A DNA stretch of 64,000 nt from Duganella rivi (GTDB taxonomy: Bacteria; Pseudomonadota; Gammaproteobacteria; Burkholderiales; Burkholderiaceae_D), in NCBI RefSeq assembly GCF_009857435.1, contig NZ_WWCK01000004.1:310001-374000 (forward strand). Reading direction: 5' to 3'. Each line of letters opens with the position of its first letter. Positions within the stretch are counted from its first letter, which is position 1. Below, piece after piece: positions 26,376-34,723 of this stretch. Under the pieces are notes generated by a model. The model was not told where the DNA came from, made no database searches, and saw only the letters and a list, made by a program, of their open reading frames with translations. The translations under genes were made by a program, and so were the position numbers.

Positions 26376-27227
26376 TCACCCCTTGCGGCTGATAGTGGCC
26401 CCCACCCGGTCCAACGCCACCACGAAGGCGTCGGCCAGCGTGGCCTTGGTGATCACATCCTCCAGATTAACGCCCAGGTGCACAATGGTCTGGGCAATCT
26501 GCGGGCGGATGCCGCTGATAATGCAATCCGCGCCCATCAGGCGGGCCGCTGCGATGGTTTTCATCAGGTGCTGGGCCACCAGCGTATCGACCGTGGGCAC
26601 GCCGGTGATGTCGATAATGGCGATGGCGGCGCCGGTCTCCACCACTTTCTCCAGCAAGCTTTCCATCACGACCTGGCTGCGCGCGCTGTCCAGCGTGCCG
26701 ATCAGCGGCAACGCCAGGATGTCCTGCCACAACTTGACCACCGGGGTCGACAGCTCCATCAGTTCGTGCTGCTGGCGCACGATGATCTGGTCGCGGCTCT
26801 TTTGGAACACTTCCACCGTGTACAGCCCCAGTTGGTCGAGGATGCTGCTGATCGCCCACAGGGCATCGGCCAGCACCGTCGGCTCATCGGCCAGTTCGCG
26901 GCGCAGCATGGTGAACAGCGGTTGCTTGAGCGAGAACACAAACGTGGCCGTCTCGTTGGGCGTGGAACCCTGCTTGGCACGCTGGCTGGAAATTTCATTC
27001 AACAGGTTGCGCACCTCGTCCCAGTGGCGCAGATTGATATCCTCGTTGCCGCCCGTCGCCAGCGCTACCGGCAGCAAGATCAGGAACTGGCGGGTGTGGC
27101 GCTGCACCGTTACATCGTCGCCACGGAAACTTTTGCCCGACAATTCCTGAATCCAGGTGCTCAGGATGTCGCTCTCATGCTGCGTGATCAACGTGCCGAC
27201 ACGCAGGACGGTAGTATTGGTGCTCAT
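26376..27227 (-). CDS. rsbR: RsbR-like stressosome sensor/co-antagonist
   Basis: 283 residues from ATG 27227, chosen for the AGGGGA site upstream. The N-terminal 150 residues resemble the RsbRD-type sensor domain (HESDILSTWIQEL). The C-terminal STAS domain contains IDITGVPTVDTLVAQHLMKT and GIRPQIAQTIVHLG, where Thr215 aligns with the RsbS phosphoserine and Thr247 is a second candidate site. With RsbS it would form the 1.8-MDa stressosome shell. First gene of the six-gene operon. Confidence 0.94.
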   Translation of the reverse strand: MSTNTTVLRVGTLITQHESDILSTWIQELSGKSFRGDDVTVQRHTRQFLILLPVALATGGNEDINLRHWDEVRNLLNEISSQRAKQGSTPNETATFVFSLKQPLFTMLRRELADEPTVLADALWAISSILDQLGLYTVEVFQKSRDQIIVRQQHELMELSTPVVKLWQDILALPLIGTLDSARSQVVMESLLEKVVETGAAIAIIDITGVPTVDTLVAQHLMKTIAAARLMGADCIISGIRPQIAQTIVHLGVNLEDVITKATLADAFVVALDRVGATISRKG

Positions 27228-27324
27228 GCATTCCCCTGTTATTGGTTGAACTGATAACGTAATCACCTGACTATATAGCAACTAGCAAATAATGACGTTT
27301 TTTTAATCGTGCGCGCAAAAATGC

Positions 27325-27358
27325 TTGTTTTTTTGATTCCTAGTGTTATAGTTCACTA
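27325..27358 (+). promoter_or_regulatory. Promoter and operator of the GntR/ABC operon
   Basis: -35 TTGTTT (27325-27330), 16 bp spacer, -10 TATAGT (27347-27352). The dyad TAGTG-N8-CACTA (27341-27358) straddles the -10 box, a good position for autorepression by the YtrA-type GntR regulator encoded at 27398. A ribosome site AAGGGG lies at 27383-27388. Confidence 0.7.
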
Positions 27359-27397
27359 CAACACCACTTCATCAACACACGTAAGGGGTAACCATGT

Positions 27398-27754
27398 ATG
27401 TGGAATGACAACGCGCCGATTTATCGGCAGCTGAAGGACAAGGTGGTCGGCATGATGCTCGACGGCCTGTTGAAACCGGGCGATGCCCTGCCCTCGGTGC
27501 GGCAAATCGCCGCCGATTATCAACTCAACCCGATCACGGTTTCGCGTGCCTACCAGGAGCTGGTGGACGAAACGCTGGTCGAAAAACGGAGGGGATTAGG
27601 TATGTACGTCACTGATGGCGCCCGCGATAAATTGCTGGCCACCGAGCGCGAGCGCTTTCTGCGCGAAGACTGGCCAACCTTGCTGGAACGCATCCGCCGC
27701 CTCGGCCTCGACCTGGAGGCCTTGCTGAAGGCGGCGCCGGGAGGTACGGCATGA
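27398..27754 (+). CDS. GntR-family repressor, YtrA type
   Basis: 118 residues. The winged helix-turn-helix is IYRQLKDKVVGMMLDGLLKPGDALPSVRQIAADYQLNPITVSRAYQELVD, and a short helical C-terminus follows without a ligand-binding domain, as in the YtrA subfamily. The ATG at 27398 is used rather than 27394, which reads into a stop after four codons. It overlaps the ABC ATPase gene by 4 bp, so the operon is probably self-regulated. Confidence 0.92.
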   Translation: MWNDNAPIYRQLKDKVVGMMLDGLLKPGDALPSVRQIAADYQLNPITVSRAYQELVDETLVEKRRGLGMYVTDGARDKLLATERERFLREDWPTLLERIRRLGLDLEALLKAAPGGTA

Positions 27755-28608
27755 GCGCCATCATTACCGCCACCAACCTGGGCAAGCGCTACGGCAAGCA
27801 AACCGCGCTGGACGGCACCAGTTTCCAGGTCGAAGCCGGCCGCATCGTCGGCCTGATCGGCCCCAACGGTTCCGGCAAGACCACCACCCTCAAGGCCATC
27901 CTCGGTCTGACCCAGTTCGAGGGCGAGCTGTCGGTGCTGGGCATGGATCCGCGCACCCAGCGCGAAGAACTGATGAACGAGGTTTGCTTCATCGCCGACG
28001 TTGCCATCCTGCCGCGCTGGCTCAAGGTCAAGGACGCCATCGATTTCGTCGAAGGCGTGCACCCGCGCTTTGACCGCGCCAAGGCCGAGAAATACATCGC
28101 CAACACCAAGCTCAAGCCGGAGATGAAGGTCAAAGCCATGTCCAAGGGCATGGTGGTACAGCTGCACCTGGCGCTGGTGATGGCGATCGACGCCAAGCTG
28201 CTGGTGCTGGACGAGCCGACCCTGGGGCTGGACATCCTGTACCGCAAGCAGTTCTACCAAAACCTGCTGGAAGACTACTTCGACGAGAACAAGACCATCC
28301 TGATCACCACCCACCAGATCGAGGAAGTCGAGCACATCCTCACCGACCTGATGTTCATCGAGAACGGCAAGATTTCGCTGGCCGCGTCGATGGATGAAGT
28401 GGGCGAGCGCTTTACCGAGGTGATGGTGGAGCCGCAGTTCGTGGCGGCCGCCAACGCGCTGCAGCCATTGAGCCAGCGCACCGTGTTCGGCAAGGCCGTG
28501 ATGCTGTTTGACGGCGTGCACCGCCAACAGCTGTCGAATTTTGGCGAACTGCGCACGCCGAGCGTGGCGGATCTGTTCGTCGCCACCATGAAAGGAAGCT
28601 ACGCATGA
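27751..28608 (+). CDS. ABC transporter ATP-binding protein (YtrB-like)
   Basis: 285 residues. Walker A GLIGPNGSGKTTTL and Walker B LLVLDEPTLGLD are intact, and the H-loop His is in TTHQIEEVE. The ABC signature is degenerate (MSKGMVVQLHLALVM in place of LSGGQ). It pairs with the permease that overlaps its stop by 4 bp. Typical of small antibiotic- or cell-envelope-stress-responsive transporters under a GntR regulator; substrate unknown. Confidence 0.92.
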   Translation: MSAIITATNLGKRYGKQTALDGTSFQVEAGRIVGLIGPNGSGKTTTLKAILGLTQFEGELSVLGMDPRTQREELMNEVCFIADVAILPRWLKVKDAIDFVEGVHPRFDRAKAEKYIANTKLKPEMKVKAMSKGMVVQLHLALVMAIDAKLLVLDEPTLGLDILYRKQFYQNLLEDYFDENKTILITTHQIEEVEHILTDLMFIENGKISLAASMDEVGERFTEVMVEPQFVAAANALQPLSQRTVFGKAVMLFDGVHRQQLSNFGELRTPSVADLFVATMKGSYA

Positions 28609-29552
28609 AAACCATGAAATGGCTGATCAAGCGCGAAATCTGGGAACACAAGGGCATGCTGTTCTGGACGCCGGTGGTGATCGCCACCGCCGTCGCGCTG
28701 CTGGTGCTCGCCAGCCTGTTCCTCGGCAAAATGAGCGGCATCAATGTCGACGGCCATAACATCGGCACTGTCACCATCGAAGGCGCGGTGCGCATGCGCA
28801 TAGCCGAAACGCTGTCGCAAGCCTACATCGGCGCCGGCATGCCGGTGCTGATGGTGCTGGGCCTGCTGGTGTTCTTCTACTGCCTCGGCGCGCTGCACGA
28901 CGAGCGCCGCGACCGTAGCCTGCTGTTCTGGAAATCGCTGCCGGTGTCGGACTTCACCACCGTGATGTCCAAGCTGCTGCTGGCCGTGGTGGTCGCGCCG
29001 CTGATTACGATAGCCATCGCCATCGTGCTGGGACTGGTGGTGCTGGTGGCCGCCTGCATCATGCTGCTGACGCACGGCACCAACCTTTTCGGTGCAGTGC
29101 TGGCTTCGCCGGACTTCTGGCTGTCGCCGCTGCGCTTGATCGGTTTGCTGCCGGTGTACGTGCTGTGGGCCTTGCCGACCGTGGGCTGGCTGCTGATGGT
29201 GTCGAGCATGGCGCGCTCCAAGGTGTTCCTGTGGGCCGTCGGTACGCCGGTGATTACCTCGCTGCTGATACTCTGGGCTGAGAAAGCGCTGAACTTCGGC
29301 ATTAATACCGCTTGGTTCGCCGAACACATCACCAACCGCATCCTGTTGGGCGTAGTGCCGGGCTCGTGGCTGATCTTTAGCAAGGACACCGTCGCCATCG
29401 CACATCAGGATCACAAGATGGCGCTGCCGGATGCGATCTTCAACGCCTCGTGGTCGACCTTGGGCGGCGCCAGCGTGTGGATCGGCGCAGCAGCCGGCGT
29501 GGCGATGATTGCCGTTGCCGTCTACATGCGCCGCCGCCGCGAAGAGGCGTGA
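28605..29552 (+). CDS. ABC-2-type permease partner
   Basis: 315 residues with six hydrophobic segments (about 20-42, 82-105, 125-155, 175-200, 208-230, 285-307). The sequence LLFWKSLPVSDFTTVMSKL is typical of ABC-2-type permeases. It forms the transporter with the preceding ATPase and overlaps it by 4 bp. Confidence 0.88.
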   Translation: MKTMKWLIKREIWEHKGMLFWTPVVIATAVALLVLASLFLGKMSGINVDGHNIGTVTIEGAVRMRIAETLSQAYIGAGMPVLMVLGLLVFFYCLGALHDERRDRSLLFWKSLPVSDFTTVMSKLLLAVVVAPLITIAIAIVLGLVVLVAACIMLLTHGTNLFGAVLASPDFWLSPLRLIGLLPVYVLWALPTVGWLLMVSSMARSKVFLWAVGTPVITSLLILWAEKALNFGINTAWFAEHITNRILLGVVPGSWLIFSKDTVAIAHQDHKMALPDAIFNASWSTLGGASVWIGAAAGVAMIAVAVYMRRRREEA

Positions 29553-29555
29553 GGC

Positions 29556-30224
29556 TTATTCGAACTGCTTGCGGAATTCAGCGAACTGCGCGGTCAGGTC
29601 TTCGACTTGCTTGCGCAGTTGCTGTACTTCCTGCTCCAGCGCGCCGATGCGGGTGCCCTGCCCGCCGCCGCTCACCGATCCACCCAGGCTGGCCGCGGTT
29701 TCTTCGCGCGCCAGCGCATCTTCCCCGCCCAGCAACTGGCCGTAGCGCGGCTCCTTGGTGCCCGGCGCCAGCGCCAGGCGCGACACCAGCGGCGGATATT
29801 TATCGATCAGGAATTGCAGCGCCAATTCCACATCGCCCACCGATTTGAATTCGTGCAGGCGGCCGCTGCGGGTGCGGATTTCGCCGGCCGTTTGCAGGCC
29901 GCGCAGCATCAGGATGGTCAACACCGCCAGCTTGTCCTGCTCCAGCGACCACTTGATGCGCATGCGATGCTCGTACTTGGTCACGCGCGCTCCGGCCTGC
30001 GTGATGCCGTTGACGTACTTGCGCTGCATCAGGCGCTGCAGCACCTCGGCCACCGTGTCTTCCGACAGCGCCATCACCGGGTCGCGGCTCGATAGCTGAT
30101 TGCAGCCGTTCACCAGCGCATTCAGGGACATCGGGTAGTTATCCGGCGTCAGCGCTTCTTTCTCGGCCAGCACGGCCAACACGCGGATTTCAAACGGGTC
30201 CAGTACTTCGGCGCCTTCTTCCAT
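29556..30224 (-). CDS. yceH: YceH family protein (DUF480)
   Basis: 222 residues of the DUF480 family: DPFEIRVLAVLAEKEALTPDNYPMSLNALVNGCNQLSSRDPVM, with two winged-helix-like domains and a C-terminal coiled coil (LEQEVQQLRKQVEDLTAQFAEFRKQF). Role not established. It is convergent with the ABC permease and lies downstream of cysE. Confidence 0.93.
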   Translation of the reverse strand: MEEGAEVLDPFEIRVLAVLAEKEALTPDNYPMSLNALVNGCNQLSSRDPVMALSEDTVAEVLQRLMQRKYVNGITQAGARVTKYEHRMRIKWSLEQDKLAVLTILMLRGLQTAGEIRTRSGRLHEFKSVGDVELALQFLIDKYPPLVSRLALAPGTKEPRYGQLLGGEDALAREETAASLGGSVSGGGQGTRIGALEQEVQQLRKQVEDLTAQFAEFRKQFE

Positions 30225-30236
30225 GGCCTGCTTCCT

Positions 30237-30974
30237 TTATTCGACGAGCTTGTTGAGTTGGGCGGAATTTAATTTATCACAGTCGGGTACGCTCTGACAC
30301 TCCAGGCCCGCCGCCTTCATGGTTGCCACCAGCTGTTCGATGCGCTGCTCTTGCTTGACCGCGTTTTCGATCAGGCCGCGCAGCGCCTTCGACAACGGAT
30401 CGTCGCCGTTCGGCGTGACGCCGTAAGCGGCAAACGGATTGGCCGCCGCGCTCATCGCATCCTTCTGCACGATGTGGGCTGGATTGCCGACCGCGGTGGC
30501 GCCCGGCGGCACCGGTTTCAGCAGCACGGCGTTGGAGCCCACCTTGGCGTACTCGCCCACGGTAAAGCCGCCCAGCACCTTGGCGCCGGCGCCGACGATG
30601 ACGCCGCGCCCCAGCGTCGGATGGCGCTTGGTGCCGGTGTGCAGCGAGGTGCCGCCCAGCGTCACGCCCTGGTAGATGGTGCAATCGTCGCCGACCTCGG
30701 CGGTCTCGCCGATCACCACGCCGAAGCCGTGGTCGATGAACACGCGGCGGCCGATGGTCGCGCCGGGATGGATTTCAATCCCGGTAACAATGCGCGCAAG
30801 ATAAGAGATGAAACGTCCTAGCCATTTCATCTTGTGCGTCCAGCACCAATGCGCCCAGCGGTGCATGACGATGGCTTGCAAACCGGGGTAGCAGGTCAGC
30901 ACCTCCCATGCGTTGCGGGCAGCGGGATCGCGTTCGATGATGCTGTTGATGTCTTGGCGGAGACGATGAAACAT
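30237..30974 (-). CDS. cysE: Serine O-acetyltransferase
   Basis: 245 residues. The N-terminal helical domain is short, and the left-handed beta-helix hexapeptide repeats carry HPGATIGRRVFIDHGFGVVIGE and GDDCTIYQGVTLGG, the acetyl-CoA and serine site of CysE. It makes O-acetylserine for cysteine synthesis, and the C-terminal tail is the usual site of cysteine feedback. It precedes yceH by 12 bp. Confidence 0.95.
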   Translation of the reverse strand: MFHRLRQDINSIIERDPAARNAWEVLTCYPGLQAIVMHRWAHWCWTHKMKWLGRFISYLARIVTGIEIHPGATIGRRVFIDHGFGVVIGETAEVGDDCTIYQGVTLGGTSLHTGTKRHPTLGRGVIVGAGAKVLGGFTVGEYAKVGSNAVLLKPVPPGATAVGNPAHIVQKDAMSAAANPFAAYGVTPNGDDPLSKALRGLIENAVKQEQRIEQLVATMKAAGLECQSVPDCDKLNSAQLNKLVE

Positions 30975-31110
30975 GGCTTATCCAGAATGACAACCGGTGC
31001 TTTCATGGTAGCTTATCCGGCTGGGAGTTGCTGAACAGCGGCTGACTTCGATGGGGAGGAAGAGCACCAGCGGCCCTCGAAGTCGGCCGCCGGTGTTTGC
31101 GTATCGCTGC

Positions 31111-31857
31111 TTATGCTTCCTTGGCGATACGCTGGCGGCGGGCCTCGTACAGACAGACGCCCGATGCGACCGACACGTTCAGACTCTCCACCGAGCCGAA
31201 CATCGGGATGTTGACCAGAATGTCGCAGGTTTCGCGCGTCAGGCGGCGCATGCCCTCACCTTCCGAGCCCATCACCAGCGCGGTCGGGCCGGTGAAGTCG
31301 GCTTCGTACAAGCCCTTGTCGCCGTCATCGGAGGTGCCGATCAGCCAGATGCCGCGATCCTTCAGCTCGCGCAAGGTGCGCGCCAGATTGGTCACGGTAA
31401 TGTAAGGCACGGTCTCGGCCGCGCCCGAAGCCACCTTGGCGGCAGTCGCATTCAAACCAACGGCGCGATCCTTGGGCACGATCACCGCGTGCGCGCCAAC
31501 GCCGTCGGCCACGCGCAGGCAAGCGCCCAGATTGTGCGGATCGGTAATGCCGTCCAACACCAGCAGCAGCGGCGGGCCGTCGATCGCGTCCAGCAGCTCG
31601 TCCAGATTGCGCGCCAGCGCCAGCTGCGAGGCAAACGCGATCACGCCCTGGTGGCGGCGGGTGCCAACGATCTTGTCCAGGCGGGCCGAATCGACCGGCA
31701 TCACGCGCACGCCGGCCGCTTTCGCGTTGGCGATCAAGTCCTTCATGCGGCGGTCGTCGCGCGTGGCGTCGACGAAAATTTCTTCCACCGAGGCGGCTTC
31801 GTGACGCAGGCGCGAGGTCACCGCGTGGAAACCGAAAATCATTTTGTTCTTACTCAT
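31111..31857 (-). CDS. rlmB: 23S rRNA (guanosine-2251-2'-O)-methyltransferase
   Basis: 248 residues of the SpoU/TrmH family: N-terminal substrate-binding domain ([14 protein letters not shown]), knot motifs [30 protein letters not shown] and [23 protein letters not shown]. It methylates G2251 in the peptidyl transferase centre. It starts immediately after the rnr stop, and the rnr-rlmB order is conserved across Proteobacteria. Confidence 0.96.
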   Translation of the reverse strand: MSKNKMIFGFHAVTSRLRHEAASVEEIFVDATRDDRRMKDLIANAKAAGVRVMPVDSARLDKIVGTRRHQGVIAFASQLALARNLDELLDAIDGPPLLLVLDGITDPHNLGACLRVADGVGAHAVIVPKDRAVGLNATAAKVASGAAETVPYITVTNLARTLRELKDRGIWLIGTSDDGDKGLYEADFTGPTALVMGSEGEGMRRLTRETCDILVNIPMFGSVESLNVSVASGVCLYEARRQRIAKEA

Positions 31858-34311
31858 TTATCGCTTCTTCTTACTTTTTGGGGCAGCTTTTTTCACTGCC
31901 CGAGGTTTGGCTGCGGGTGCAGCCTTGGGCTTGCTGGCAGCGTTAGGCTTGGCTGCCGGTTTGGCGGCAGCAGGCTTGCGGGCTGGCGTGCCTGGCTTTG
32001 CGGCCGGGATCGCCGGGCCAGGCTTGATGTTGGTCTTGCTTGCCTTGGAAGGCGCGTCCGGCTTGCCTTCGCGCGGCTCGGGCGCATCGGCGCCGGCCAG
32101 TCGCAGGTCGATCTTGCGCGACTCCAGGTCAACGCGCACCACTTGCACGCTGACGCGGTCGGTCAGCTGGTACTTCTTGCCGGTGCGCTCGCCTTTCAGC
32201 TCGTGGCGGGCGTCGTCGTACTGGAAGTAATCGGCGCCGAGGTCGGTCACGTGCACCAGGCCTTCCACGAACAGCTGATCCAGCTGCACGAAGATGCCGA
32301 AAGTGGTGACGCCGGTAATGATGCCGGTGTATTCCTCGCCCAGCTTATCCTGCATGTAGTAGCACTTGAGCCAGTTCTCAACATCGCGCGAAGCCTCGTC
32401 GGCGCGGCGCTCGTTGGCCGAGCAGTGCACGCCGAGCGCGTCCCACACGGTCATGTCGGCGGCTTTTTTCTCTTTGCCTTCCGCCTTGTCCTTGGCTTGC
32501 TGCTTGCGGGTGGCGTTCGAGACGTTGGTGTTCAGCACACTGTTGTCAGCGATCTTGGGCTCGTACTTTTTACCCAGCAGGATAGCCTTGATGGCGCGGT
32601 GCGTCAGCAAGTCCGGGTAGCGGCGGATCGGGCTGGTGAAGTGGGCATAGGCCTCGTACGCCAGGCCGAAGTGGCCGATGTTATCGGGCGAGTACACCGC
32701 CTGCTGCATCGAGCGCAGCAGCATGGTTTGCAGCAGCGACGCGTCCGGGCGTTCCTTGATCTGCTTCATCAGCGCGGCGTAGTCGGCTGCGGCCGGCTTG
32801 TCGCCGCCGTTCAGCACCAGGCCCACTTGCTTGAGGAAGGTGCGCACTTGCTTGAGCTTTTCAGCGGTCGGCGTGGCGTGGATGCGGTAGGTGCCCGGAT
32901 GCTTGTGGCGGATCAGCAGATCGGCCGCGCACACGTTGGCGGTCAGCATGCACTCTTCGATCAGGCGGTGCGCATCGTTGCGGGTGCGCGGGATGATTTT
33001 TTCGATCTTGCCGTTCGGATTGCAGACGATGTAGGTTTCGGTGGTTTCGAAATCGATGGCACCGCGTTCCGCGCGCGCTTTCAGCAGCGCCTGGAACACG
33101 TCGTACAGATTGTTCAGGTGCGGCACCAGGCTGGCGCGGCGCTTGGCTTCCGGGCCCTTGGTGTTGCCGAGGATGTCGGCCACTTCGGTGTAGGTCAGGC
33201 GCGCGGCCGAGTGAATCACGGCGGGGTAGAACTGGTAAGCCGTGATCTCGCCCTTGGCGGTAACCACCGCGTCGCATACCAGTGTCAGGCGGTCAACCGC
33301 TGGGTTCAGCGAGCACAGGCCGTTGGACAGCTTCTCCGGCAGCATCGGAATCACGCGGCGCGGGAAGTAGACCGAGGTGCTGCGTTGCAGCGCGTCGGCG
33401 TCCAGCGCATCGTTCGGCTTGACGTAGTGGCTGACGTCGGCAATTGCGACGATCAGGCGATAGCCCTTGGCGCGGCCGATCTTGATCGGTTCGCAATAGA
33501 CGGCATCGTCGAAGTCGCGCGCGTCTTCGCCGTCGATGGTGACCAGCGGCACGTCGCGCAAATCAACGCGGTCGCCCCAATCGCTTTCGCGCACCACGTC
33601 CGGCAGCTTGTTGGCTTGCTTGAGCGCGGCGTCCGAGAAAATGTGCGGCACGCCGAACTTGCGCACGGCGATTTCGATTTCCATGCCCGGGTCGTCCAGC
33701 GAGCCCAGCACTTCAACGATCTTGCCGACTGGCTGCTTGAAGCGCATCGGCTGTTCGGTCAATTCCACGCTGACGATCTGGCCGGCCTTGGCCTTGCCGA
33801 TCGAACCTTCCACCAGCACGTCTTGCGAAATGCGCTGATCTTCCGGCGCCACAACCCAGGCGCCGTTTTCGTTCAGCAGGCGGCCGATGATGTGGGTGTT
33901 GGCGCGCTGCGTCACCTCGACGATGGTCGCCTCGGCGCGGCCGCGGCGGTCCACGCCGACGACCTTGGCCAGCACGCGGTCGCCATGCAGCACTTTCTGC
34001 ATTTCCTTCTCGGGCAGGAACAGGTCTTCGCCCGGCTCGTCCGGGATCACAAAGCCGAAGCCATCGCGGTGGCTGCTGACGCGGCCGGCGATGAAACCGG
34101 TCTGCGTGGCCAGCGAGTAGTGGCCGGCGTCGTCAACGATGATCTGGCCGTCGCGGTGCATCGCGTTCAGGCGGCGCGACAGGATAGCCTGGGCGTCGGT
34201 GGCGACTTTCAGCGATTTCGACAGGGCGCGCAGGTCTAGCGGGCCTTTGGCGCTGCGGAAGATGCCGAGAATTTCCTCCCGGCTGGGAATGGTGTGTGTA
34301 GATTGGTTCAA
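31858..34311 (-). CDS. rnr: Ribonuclease R
   Basis: 817 residues. The order is an N-terminal helix-turn-helix (IPSREEILGIFRSAKGPLDLRALSKSL), cold-shock domains, the RNB catalytic domain with DGEDARDFDDAVY (magnesium Asp residues), an S1 domain near 620-700 and a Lys/Ala/Pro-rich tail of about 75 residues. It degrades structured RNA 3' to 5'. It is followed by rlmB with no gap. Confidence 0.97.
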   Translation of the reverse strand: MNQSTHTIPSREEILGIFRSAKGPLDLRALSKSLKVATDAQAILSRRLNAMHRDGQIIVDDAGHYSLATQTGFIAGRVSSHRDGFGFVIPDEPGEDLFLPEKEMQKVLHGDRVLAKVVGVDRRGRAEATIVEVTQRANTHIIGRLLNENGAWVVAPEDQRISQDVLVEGSIGKAKAGQIVSVELTEQPMRFKQPVGKIVEVLGSLDDPGMEIEIAVRKFGVPHIFSDAALKQANKLPDVVRESDWGDRVDLRDVPLVTIDGEDARDFDDAVYCEPIKIGRAKGYRLIVAIADVSHYVKPNDALDADALQRSTSVYFPRRVIPMLPEKLSNGLCSLNPAVDRLTLVCDAVVTAKGEITAYQFYPAVIHSAARLTYTEVADILGNTKGPEAKRRASLVPHLNNLYDVFQALLKARAERGAIDFETTETYIVCNPNGKIEKIIPRTRNDAHRLIEECMLTANVCAADLLIRHKHPGTYRIHATPTAEKLKQVRTFLKQVGLVLNGGDKPAAADYAALMKQIKERPDASLLQTMLLRSMQQAVYSPDNIGHFGLAYEAYAHFTSPIRRYPDLLTHRAIKAILLGKKYEPKIADNSVLNTNVSNATRKQQAKDKAEGKEKKAADMTVWDALGVHCSANERRADEASRDVENWLKCYYMQDKLGEEYTGIITGVTTFGIFVQLDQLFVEGLVHVTDLGADYFQYDDARHELKGERTGKKYQLTDRVSVQVVRVDLESRKIDLRLAGADAPEPREGKPDAPSKASKTNIKPGPAIPAAKPGTPARKPAAAKPAAKPNAASKPKAAPAAKPRAVKKAAPKSKKKR

Positions 34312-34598
34312 AAGTTTTTTCTTATTTTTACGTTGTTAGCATATATATGGCATGGCGACAGGCGTAGTGTACTTGGAAACGCTGGGCTTGACCATTTCGT
34401 ACGCTGCCAGCGGTGGCAGCGAAATAATTTTTGGAAGGCATTTGACTTCGCCAAGGAATCCTCTATAATTCTGGTCTCTCGCAGCGCAAGCAGCGAGAAC
34501 TGCTAGACAGGGTTGATGTGCAGCAAGGAATGTAAAAGTTCATCTGGCGCAAAACTCTCCCGGTCGATATAATAGCAGAGTTGTTGAGAAGCATCAGT
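34312..34598 (+). promoter_or_regulatory. Leader region of tRNA-Leu copy 1 with two possible promoters
   Basis: A strong sigma-70 promoter is at 34442-34469 (TTGACT, 16 bp, TATAAT). A second -10-like TATAAT is at 34568-34573 with no good -35. The first would give a leader of about 125 nt before the tRNA; the second would give a short one. No protein-coding frame is convincing in these 287 bp. Confidence 0.65.
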
Positions 34599-34683
34599 GC
34601 CCACGTGGCGGAATTGGTAGACGCGCATGGTTCAGGTCCATGTGCCGCAAGGTGTGGGGGTTCGAGTCCCTCCGTGGGCACCA
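34599..34683 (+). tRNA. tRNA-Leu(CAG), copy 1
   Basis: 85 nt with encoded CCA. Acceptor stem GCCCACG/CGTGGGC, anticodon CAG in loop TTCAGGT, long variable arm, T-loop GGTTCGAGTCC. Identical to copies 2 and 4. Confidence 0.97.
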
Positions 34684-34694
34684 CAGAATTCCGC

Positions 34695-34723
34695 AAAAAA
34701 AGCCGCCCTCGGGCGGCTTTTTT
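34695..34723 (+). terminator. Terminator after tRNA-Leu copy 1, shared with the convergent kinase
   Basis: AGCCGCCC pairs with GGGCGGCT (34701-34718) around TC, with T-run on the plus strand and A-run before it, so it can act in both directions. It abuts the stop of the minus-strand hybrid kinase. Confidence 0.88.

Noticed and set aside
31051..34239. A 1062-codon open frame on the plus strand opposite rlmB and rnr
   Set aside because: Antisense shadow of two well-recognised genes in GC-rich DNA; no start signal and no family.
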